Of a stretch of 64,000 nucleotides of DNA, positions 54,418 to 60,840 are shown piece after piece. Below the pieces are notes generated by a model. That model was not told where the DNA came from, searched no databases, and saw nothing but the letters and a program-made list of their open reading frames with translations. The stretch's first letter is position 1; each line of letters opens with the position of its first letter. Origin of the DNA: Hydrocarboniphaga effusa AP103. Its GTDB lineage: Bacteria; Pseudomonadota; Gammaproteobacteria; Nevskiales; Nevskiaceae. Position numbers and translations under genes: made by a program. The DNA lies in contig NZ_AKGD01000004.1 in the NCBI RefSeq assembly GCF_000271305.1, forward strand, positions 62,001 through 126,000, read 5' to 3'.

Positions 54418-54806
54418 CCGCATTGCGGGAAGAACAGCGCGGGCAGGGCGACGAAGATCGTCGCGAGTGCGGACAGGCCGCTCAGCAGCACCGTCGCGAA
54501 ACCGAGCGAACGATGGCGATCGAGCGCAGTGGGCTCGTCGAACGGCAGCGCCCCCGGAACGCGCCGATGCCGGCGCAGGCCCGAGCGTGCGGTCAGCGCG
54601 ATTCCGATCAGCGCAAGCAGCGTGTAGACGACGATCGCCCAGCGCGCGGGCGCGAGTGTGGCCGCGAGTCCGGCCTTGGCGCACCAGATGGACGCGGTCA
54701 GATAGCAGGCCAGGAAGTGCAGGGCCCACAACGCCGGCGCGACGATGAGCCGCCACAGGCTCTCGTGATGCTCGGGCAGACGATGCGCGTGCGGATCGGG
54801 CGTCAT
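54414..54806 (-). CDS. Small membrane protein of the caa3 oxidase operon
   Basis: 130 residues from ATG 54804-54806 (4-bp overlap with ctaD-E). A His-rich start MTPDPHAHRLPEHHESLW, then helices at about 18-40 (LIVAPALWALHFLACYLTASIW), 50-70 and 100-125. It sits where subunit IV is expected, but the sequence is not a standard CtaF. Function by context only: accessory or structural part of the oxidase. Confidence 0.78.
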   Translation of the reverse strand: MTPDPHAHRLPEHHESLWRLIVAPALWALHFLACYLTASIWCAKAGLAATLAPARWAIVVYTLLALIGIALTARSGLRRHRRVPGALPFDEPTALDRHRSLGFATVLLSGLSALATIFVALPALFFPQCG

Positions 54807-57334
54807 GGCGTCGACACGGACAGTTCCGGAAACCCGGCGATCACGGCCACGGTGACGAAGATCGTGATCGCGAGGAAATGCCAGTACAGCGTGACGTTGT
54901 GGATGTCGATGTCGTAGCGCGCAGTCATGCGCCCGGCCGCGCGCCGGGCGATGCAGTACAGCAGCATGACGAGCCCGATCGCGATGTGGATACCGGCCCA
55001 GATCACCATGAGCCAGACCACGGCCGGATAGACGTGTGCGCTCGGGTCCATGTCGTGGCTCAGCGGGGCCGCGAGCAGCGCCGCCAAGCCCGCGAGGCTC
55101 AGCAGCGCAGCGGTGATCATCGCCGCGTAATAAGCGGCTGCACGATCGGCCGAGTTGAAAGCGCGCGCAGCGATCACCAGCAGCCAGGCGCTCAGCAGGC
55201 AGGCTGCGCCCGTGAGCGGCCACAGCAGGCCCGGCCCGGCGATGTCGCGCGGCGGAAAGTCCGCATGCAGCGTCCAGTAGAAGAAGTAGCCGAACACCAG
55301 GCTCGCGAACGCGGTCATGTCGCCCACCAGGGTGATGAACATCGCCCACCAGCCGGCCGAGGTCGGTCCCGAGACATAGATCGGCAGGCGCAGGCCGCGG
55401 CCGACGTCCTTCTCGTCCTGCTCGGGAATCAGTGCGGTGCCGGTCCACAGCCAGTACAGGATGCTCGCGAGCGCAAGCACCGCACTGGTGCCGGCCGCCC
55501 ACCACCAGTGATAGGTCGTGAAGATGAAGACACCGCCGGTAGCCGCGGCCGCGATCATCGAGATCGCGGTGGGCCCCGGCGTGCGCAGGCATTGCACAGG
55601 CTGCGCGTCGATCGTCGTCGTCACCAGCGTTTCGCGCTTGCCCTCGGGGGCATCGGCCAGATACCAGCGGCCTTCGGCGACTTCGCGCGCGAGCGCCGGC
55701 TGGTCCCACAACGGATAGCGGCTCTCGATCTGCGGAATGCTGCGCACGCCCCAGTCCCGATTCGGAATCGGCTCGGCCCATTCGAGCGTGCCGGCCTTCC
55801 ATGGATTGTTCGGCACCGGCTTGTGCTTGCGTCCCCACGGCCAGAGCATGTCCCAGACGAAGATCGCGATGCCGAACGCGAGCACGAACGAGCCGATCGT
55901 CGAGACCAGATTGAGCGCGTCGAAGCCGATGCCCGGCGCATAGGTGTAGACGCGCCGCTGCATGCCCGCGAGCCCGGTCACGTGCATCGGCAGGAACGCC
56001 ACGTTGAAGCCGACGAACATGAACCAGAACGCGATCTTGCCGAGCTTCTCGGAGAGCAGGCGATTGGCCGCGATCGGGAAGAAGTAATGGAACGCGGCGA
56101 TGATCGGAAACACCATGCCGCCGATCAGCACGTAGTGCAGGTGCGCGACGACGAAGTAGGTGTCGTGCGCCTGGAAGTCGAACGGCGCGAGCGCCACCAT
56201 CACGCCGGTCAGGCCGCCGAACACGAAGATCGCCAGAGCGCCTGCGACGTAGAGCATCGGCACGCTGCGCACGAAACCGCCGCTCAGGATCGTCGCGAGA
56301 AAGCAGAAGATCTGCACGCCGGTCGGAATCGCAACGGCCTCCGACGCGGCGCTGAAGAAGGCGAGCGAAATGCCCGGCATGCCCGTCGTGAACATGTGAT
56401 GCACCCACAGGCCGAAGCTGATGAAACCGGTGCCGACGGCCGCAAGCACGATCCAGGTGTAACCCACCAGCGGCGTGCGCGCGAAGGTCGGCACGATCAT
56501 CGCGACGAGCCCGATCGCCGGCAGGAACACGATGTAGACCTCGGGGTGGCCGAAGATCCAGAACAGATGCTGCCAGAGCAGCGGATCGCCACCGCGCGAC
56601 GGATCGAAGAACGGCCAGTCGAGCAGGCGTTCGAACTCGAACAGCAGATCGCCGACGATCAGCGGCGGAAACGCGAACAGGATCATGCCGGCGACCACGA
56701 GCAGATACCAGGCATACAGCGGCATCATGTGGATGCGCATGCCCGGCGGCCTGCACTTGAGGATGCCGACCATCAGTTCGACCGCCGCGGCGATCGAGGC
56801 GACTTCGATGAACGACAGCCCGAGCATCCAGATGTCCGGACCCAGGCCGGGCGAATACTGCGTCGCGAGCGGTGGATACATGAACCAGCCGCCGTCGGGC
56901 GCGGCACCGAAGAAGATCGAGCCGCAGACGAACACGCCGCCGATCAGAAAGCTCCAGTAGCCGTAGGCCGACAGCCGCGGAAACGGCAGATCGCGCGCCA
57001 TCAGCATCTGCGGCAGGATCAGGATCGAGAAGGCTTCGAAGATGGGCACCGCGAACAGGAACATCATCACCGAGCCGTGCAGCGTGAAGGCCTGGTTGTA
57101 GGTGTCGGGCGAAAGAAAGTCGTTGCCGGGCAGGGCGAGCTGCACGCGCATGAGCAGGGCGAGCACGCCTGCGAACAGAAAGAACGCGAAGGCCGTGAGC
57201 GTGTACCAGACGCCGACCTGCGAGTTGTTGACCGACAGCCAGTAGCGCCAACCCTTGGCCACTTCCCAGACCGCCTGCAGACGCGCTTCCTGCGCGCGCT
57301 GACGCTCGATGTCGGCGGAGTCGGATGCGTTCAT
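54803..57334 (-). CDS. ctaD: Cytochrome c oxidase subunit I+III fusion
   Basis: 843 residues. Residues ~20-560 are subunit I with 12+ helices: heme His in NQAFTLHGSVMMFLFAVP, FWIFGHPEVYIVFLPAIG (CuB His and the cross-linked Tyr), WVHHMFTTGM (CuB His pair), YFVVAHLHYVLIGG (heme ligands). Residues ~620-843 are subunit III (WWAMFITLVGDMTAFASLVFGYFFYWTLH ... HIAIGLVMLLYCIARR ... LYWHFLAITIF). An I+III fusion is known for caa3 oxidases. ATG 57332-57334 overlaps ctaC by 4 bp. Confidence 0.95.
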   Translation of the reverse strand: MNASDSADIERQRAQEARLQAVWEVAKGWRYWLSVNNSQVGVWYTLTAFAFFLFAGVLALLMRVQLALPGNDFLSPDTYNQAFTLHGSVMMFLFAVPIFEAFSILILPQMLMARDLPFPRLSAYGYWSFLIGGVFVCGSIFFGAAPDGGWFMYPPLATQYSPGLGPDIWMLGLSFIEVASIAAAVELMVGILKCRPPGMRIHMMPLYAWYLLVVAGMILFAFPPLIVGDLLFEFERLLDWPFFDPSRGGDPLLWQHLFWIFGHPEVYIVFLPAIGLVAMIVPTFARTPLVGYTWIVLAAVGTGFISFGLWVHHMFTTGMPGISLAFFSAASEAVAIPTGVQIFCFLATILSGGFVRSVPMLYVAGALAIFVFGGLTGVMVALAPFDFQAHDTYFVVAHLHYVLIGGMVFPIIAAFHYFFPIAANRLLSEKLGKIAFWFMFVGFNVAFLPMHVTGLAGMQRRVYTYAPGIGFDALNLVSTIGSFVLAFGIAIFVWDMLWPWGRKHKPVPNNPWKAGTLEWAEPIPNRDWGVRSIPQIESRYPLWDQPALAREVAEGRWYLADAPEGKRETLVTTTIDAQPVQCLRTPGPTAISMIAAAATGGVFIFTTYHWWWAAGTSAVLALASILYWLWTGTALIPEQDEKDVGRGLRLPIYVSGPTSAGWWAMFITLVGDMTAFASLVFGYFFYWTLHADFPPRDIAGPGLLWPLTGAACLLSAWLLVIAARAFNSADRAAAYYAAMITAALLSLAGLAALLAAPLSHDMDPSAHVYPAVVWLMVIWAGIHIAIGLVMLLYCIARRAAGRMTARYDIDIHNVTLYWHFLAITIFVTVAVIAGFPELSVSTP

Positions 57335-58368
57335 TGAAGGCGGCTCAGGTAGTGCGCGATCGCCTTGATCTCGTCGGGCGGCAGCATCGCGTAGTCCGGC
57401 ATCAGCACGCCGGGCTTGGCTTGCGTGGTGTGCGTGATCCAGCGCGTCAGTGCGGCCGCGTCCATCGGCAGGATGCCGGCACCGAGGCTCAGTCGCCCTC
57501 CGACGTGCGTCAGATCGGGGCCGATGAAACCTGTGGCCTGCGTGCCTCTGATGGTGTGGCAGGCTCCGCAACCGTTGGCGACGAAGGCGTCGAAGCCCTT
57601 GCCGGTTTGCGTGATCGCGGGCTCGGCCTGCGCACGCTTCCAATGCTCGAATTCGTCGCGCCGCATGATCACGGCCTTGAACAGCATCTGCGCATGCGCG
57701 GTTCCGCAATACTCGGCGCAGACGCCGTTGAACACGCCGAGCTGCGTCGCCTTGAGCGAATAGCGGTTGCGCCGGCCCGGAATCATGTCGAGCTTGCCGC
57801 CGAGCGACGGAATCCAGAACGAGTGAATGACGTCCGGGCTCACGAGCTCGATATCGATGCGCTCGCCGAGCGGTAGGCGCACTTCGTTGGCGGATTCGAC
57901 GCTCGTGCCGTCGGCCGACACGTAGCGCACACGCCACCACCAGCGCTCGCCCGAGACTTCGATGCGATCGGCAGAGGCGTCACGCGTCGGCGCATGCAGG
58001 CCCGGCATGGTCGACAGGCCCCAGATCAGCAAGGCTGCCAATACGATGCTGGGGAACGCCACGCCGCCGCCGATCACCCAGAAGCTCACATGACGGCCAT
58101 GCCGGCGCTCGGGCCGCAGCAGCATCGCGTAAAGCGCCAGGCCCATGACGAGGGTCCAGATCAGGCCCGCGCCGCCAATCATGACCCAGAACTGGCGGCC
58201 TATCGTCGCCGCATCCTCGCCGGCGTGGACGAAGCTCGATTGCGGCCCGTCGCAGCCGCTCAGCAGCAGGACGACGCACAGCATCGAGCACGGCGTTGCG
58301 CACAGTCGGCGGGCGGCAAAAGCCGGTGGAATCCATTCCATGTTTCGGGCTCGCAGGCGAGCCGGCAT
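57331..58368 (-). CDS. ctaC: Cytochrome c oxidase subunit II with cytochrome c domain
   Basis: 345 residues (ATG 58339-58341 is an alternative start). Lipoprotein-type signal with LLLSGC at 35-39, two membrane helices (about 60-82 and 95-120), CuA domain with His182 in DVIHSFWIP and CAEYCGTAHAQM (C217, C221, H225, M228), then a C-terminal cytochrome c domain with CGACH (267-271) and a distal Met in PDYAML. This marks a caa3-type oxidase. First gene of the five-gene operon. Confidence 0.95.
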   Translation of the reverse strand: MPARLRARNMEWIPPAFAARRLCATPCSMLCVVLLLSGCDGPQSSFVHAGEDAATIGRQFWVMIGGAGLIWTLVMGLALYAMLLRPERRHGRHVSFWVIGGGVAFPSIVLAALLIWGLSTMPGLHAPTRDASADRIEVSGERWWWRVRYVSADGTSVESANEVRLPLGERIDIELVSPDVIHSFWIPSLGGKLDMIPGRRNRYSLKATQLGVFNGVCAEYCGTAHAQMLFKAVIMRRDEFEHWKRAQAEPAITQTGKGFDAFVANGCGACHTIRGTQATGFIGPDLTHVGGRLSLGAGILPMDAAALTRWITHTTQAKPGVLMPDYAMLPPDEIKAIAHYLSRLQ

Positions 58369-58455
58369 GATGCGCGTCGAAGCTGTCTGACCGCCTAACG
58401 CTCTCGCGGCAGGGTGGCGAACCGCGGGGCAGGGAGTCGAGCGTCGAGCCGCGTT

Positions 58456-58962
58456 CTAGGCTTTCTGCAGGCTGCGCACCATGCGCGCGTGTTCCCGACG
58501 ATAGCGCTTGGCCAGGCGCATCTTGAGGGCATCGTCGAGAATCTTTCCCGAAGACTGGAAGAACTTCTTCTCTTCTTCGCGCAGGTGATGATGAACCTTG
58601 TGGGAGAGCTGCTTGGCGGTGGCCATCCACGATGCGCCCGAATGATCGGTGACTTGCAGGTCTTCGACGAGTTCGTCCATCTGATGATGTTCGTGCAGCG
58701 CGTGCCGTGCGGGCGAAAGTCCACGATCGTCCATCAGGATCGGAACGTACAGATGACGCTCTTCGGCCGCCGCGTGGGCGGCCAGCTCGATACGCAGCGC
58801 GGTGAATATCGACAGGCGGTCCGCCGTGTGCGGCTTGGAACGCAGCAGCTGACGACACAAGGCGCGCTGCCGCTCGTGGCTCTCGCGAAGCGCATCGAAT
58901 ATCGATTCGGTCGGGCGCGCCGGAGTGGTTGTGGGAGCCTTTTTTACCGTCGATGCGCGCAT
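58456..58962 (-). CDS. Hemerythrin HHE domain protein
   Basis: 168 residues from ATG 58960-58962 with a GAGG ribosome site. Ligand-like helices: LRESHERQRALCRQLL, ELAAHAAAEERHLYVPIL (HxxxE), LHEHHQMDELVEDL, KVHHHLREEEKKFF (HHxxxEE). Second hemerythrin-type protein in the window, not close in sequence to the one at 37088. Lies upstream of the oxidase operon in the same direction; possible O2-related role. Confidence 0.9.
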   Translation of the reverse strand: MRASTVKKAPTTTPARPTESIFDALRESHERQRALCRQLLRSKPHTADRLSIFTALRIELAAHAAAEERHLYVPILMDDRGLSPARHALHEHHQMDELVEDLQVTDHSGASWMATAKQLSHKVHHHLREEEKKFFQSSGKILDDALKMRLAKRYRREHARMVRSLQKA

Positions 58963-59100
58963 GGTTTCCTCGTTGGTTAAGCTTGCAATGGCGCAATCAG
59001 AAAGCCCGGGCGATGACTCGTGTCTGAACATTGTCCAGCATTGGGTGCGTTCGGCCCGTGGCGCGCTAACATCGCCACCACGTCACTGCGAGTTTCTTCA

Positions 59101-59586
59101 ATGCCAGCGTTCAACGTCATCACCGTCGGCGGCACCATCGACAAGGTTTACTTCGACGCAGCCAGCCAGTTCGAGATCGGTGATCCGCAGATTCATCGCG
59201 TGCTGGCCGGCGCAGGCGTGGTCGATTTCGTGGTCACGCCGCTCATGCGCAAGGACAGCCTGCAAATGGACGACACCGACCGCGAGGCCGTTAGACAGGC
59301 CGTGCTCGCGAGCGCCTGCGATCGCGTGCTGGTGACGCACGGAACCGACACCATGGCCCTGACGGCCCGGCACCTCGGCGACGTCGGCGCCAGAACCGTC
59401 GTCTTCACCGGCGCCATGCAGCCGGCGCGCTTTCTCGAGACCGATGCCATCTTCAACATCGGCTTCGCGCTCGGAACCCTGATGAGCGCAGCGCCCGGCG
59501 TCTACCTGACGATGAATGGCCGCGTGTTCGATCCGCACAAGGTGCGCAAGAATCGAGATCAGGGCCGGTTCGAGGATGCGGGTTGA
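59101..59586 (+). CDS. Single-domain asparaginase-family protein
   Basis: 161 residues from ATG 59101, matching only the N-terminal domain of L-asparaginase. First catalytic Thr in ITVGGTIDKVYFD (~12) and second in VTHGTDTMALTARHL (~80), then VFTGAMQPARFLETDA. The C-terminal domain present in ~330-residue asparaginases is missing and the protein ends naturally (RKNRDQGRFEDAG). Short homologs exist, so it need not be a broken gene. Activity uncertain. Confidence 0.8.
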   Translation: MPAFNVITVGGTIDKVYFDAASQFEIGDPQIHRVLAGAGVVDFVVTPLMRKDSLQMDDTDREAVRQAVLASACDRVLVTHGTDTMALTARHLGDVGARTVVFTGAMQPARFLETDAIFNIGFALGTLMSAAPGVYLTMNGRVFDPHKVRKNRDQGRFEDAG

Positions 59587-59627
59587 TCTGAAGTCCGTCG
59601 ATCGGCGGCTTGTCTGAAGTATTCGAA

Positions 59628-59643
59628 AATGTTCGCGAATATT
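59628..59643. promoter_or_regulatory. Near-perfect 16-bp dyad upstream of recombinase gene
   Basis: AATGTTCG / CGAATATT, seven of eight pairs match around a TTCGCGAA centre. With TATTCG at 59620-59625 and CGAATA at 59636-59641 it forms an overlapping second dyad. Lies in the 172-bp gap after the asparaginase gene. Could be a repressor operator; no direct evidence. Confidence 0.35.
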
Positions 59644-59677
59644 TGTAACGCGTGACGGTAAAGCCTGAGAATACCCG

Positions 59678-59721
59678 AATCCACAATGGCCGATAATTAA
59701 AGCTATCGGCCATTGTGGATT
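59678..59721. repeat. 18-8-18 inverted repeat, candidate lox-like recombination site
   Basis: Left arm AATCCACAATGGCCGATA (59678-59695), spacer ATTAAAGC (59696-59703), right arm TATCGGCCATTGTGGATT (59704-59721). Arms match perfectly. The spacer is exactly 8 bp and asymmetric, like loxP (13-8-13). No T-run follows, so a terminator is unlikely. It lies 37 bp before the start of a Cre-like recombinase gene. The role as its target site is inferred. Confidence 0.7.
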
Positions 59722-59747
59722 TCAGTTAAGCTCATTTCAGACCGTCA
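59721..59747 (+). promoter_or_regulatory. Box shared with the response-regulator upstream region
   Basis: TTCAGTT then AAGCTCATTTCA (59728-59739) then GACCGTCA. The same 12-mer with the same flanks TTCAGT and GAC occurs at 49282-49310 before the OmpR-type regulator gene. TTAAG-N5-TTCAG half-sites are the form of an OmpR-family box. It touches the right arm of the inverted repeat and ends 11 bp before the recombinase ATG. Confidence 0.45.
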
Positions 59748-59758
59748 ACAGGCTTCCC

Positions 59759-60814
59759 ATGCATCAGACAGACACTCCTCAGAACTCAAGCGCCCGCCAG
59801 GATTTGGTTCTGGCCCCAGGCGACGGTGATCGCGTCGAGATCATCGCTTCCGCGCCGCCGGCGGTCATCGGCGAGCGGCTCGCCGCCGTGATTCCGTTCT
59901 TCAACGGCTACGCGCCGAACACGCGACGGTCCTTGATGACGAGCTGGAAAGTCTGGGCGGAGTTCGCGCTGGGCGAAGGCATTCCGATCTTTCCGCCCAC
60001 GCTCGCGCACATCGAGCGCTTTCTGCTGGCGGGCATCGCCAACGGCCGCAAGCGCGCAACGCTCGACCAGTACCTGTTCGCCATCGACCAGCTGTTCCAG
60101 TTCGCCGGGCTCGATAATCCGATGAAGGCCAAGAATGGCCGGATGCTGTGGAAACAGTTGCAGAACGACCACGGGCTTGACGAGGAGCAGGACAAGAAGC
60201 AAGGCCTGCTGCTGGAAGATCTGGAGCGGATTCTGGCCGTGGTCTCGGGAGACGAGCCCGCCGCCGTGCGGGATCGCGCCCTGTTGCTGGTGGCTTACGA
60301 ATCGATGACGCGCCGCTCCGAAGTCGCCGCGATGAAGGTCGAGAAACTGGAGTTCAAGAAAGACGGCTCCGGCGCCATCAAGCTCGGCAAGACCAAGACC
60401 GACCAATCCGGCAAGGGCGCTCGCCTGCCGCTCACGGCCGAGGCGATGAGCCACCTCGACGCCTGGCTCAAGCTCGCCAACATCAGTGATGGCCCGATCT
60501 GGCGGTCGGTTCCGGCGCGCTGGAGCGGAAAAAAGCCGCTGGTGAAGCCCTTGGAGGCGCGCGAAGTCGCCCGGATCCTGAAACGCCGGGCCCAGCAGGC
60601 CGGGCTGAATCCGGCGGTGTTCGCCGGCCACAGCACTCGAATCGGCGCTGCGGAGGACCTCGTCGCGGATGGCGCGACCGATGCGCAGGTGATGCAGGCG
60701 GGCCGCTGGAAATCGTCGACGATGGTGGCCCGATACACCAAGCATCTGCGCGACAGCGACAACGCGATGATGAGGTTTCGCGCCAAGCGCGGCCGGCTGG
60801 ACGGAGAGTCGTAA
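59759..60814 (+). CDS. Cre-like tyrosine site-specific recombinase
   Basis: 351 residues (Cre has 343). N-terminal SAM-like core-binding domain at ~35-135 (NGYAPNTRRSLMTSWKVWAEFALGEG ... HIERFLLAGI ... RATLDQYLFAIDQLFQFAGL), catalytic domain at ~145-340. Active-site set: Arg185 (MTRRSE), Lys213 (GKTKT), His291 and Arg294 (GHSTRIGAAEDL), Trp317 (QAGRWKSSTMV), Tyr326 (ARYTKHL). GHSxRxGAAxD, MQAGxW and the AMxR end match Cre, not XerCD or lambda integrases. Weak ribosome site. No phage genes are next to it. Confidence 0.9.
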   Translation: MHQTDTPQNSSARQDLVLAPGDGDRVEIIASAPPAVIGERLAAVIPFFNGYAPNTRRSLMTSWKVWAEFALGEGIPIFPPTLAHIERFLLAGIANGRKRATLDQYLFAIDQLFQFAGLDNPMKAKNGRMLWKQLQNDHGLDEEQDKKQGLLLEDLERILAVVSGDEPAAVRDRALLLVAYESMTRRSEVAAMKVEKLEFKKDGSGAIKLGKTKTDQSGKGARLPLTAEAMSHLDAWLKLANISDGPIWRSVPARWSGKKPLVKPLEAREVARILKRRAQQAGLNPAVFAGHSTRIGAAEDLVADGATDAQVMQAGRWKSSTMVARYTKHLRDSDNAMMRFRAKRGRLDGES

Positions 60815-60840
60815 ACCGCAGCGCCTCGCTCTATCGGGTT

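Noticed and set aside
54878..57337. 819-codon open frame antisense to the subunit I+III oxidase gene
   Set aside because: Composition (Arg/Glu/His rich, no domain) is typical of the complementary strand of a membrane-protein gene in GC-rich DNA.
59678..59721. Reading the 18-bp inverted repeat as a terminator for the asparaginase gene
   Set aside because: No T-tract follows, the stop is 92 bp away, and the 8-bp asymmetric spacer next to a Cre-like gene fits a recombination site better. Not fully excluded.
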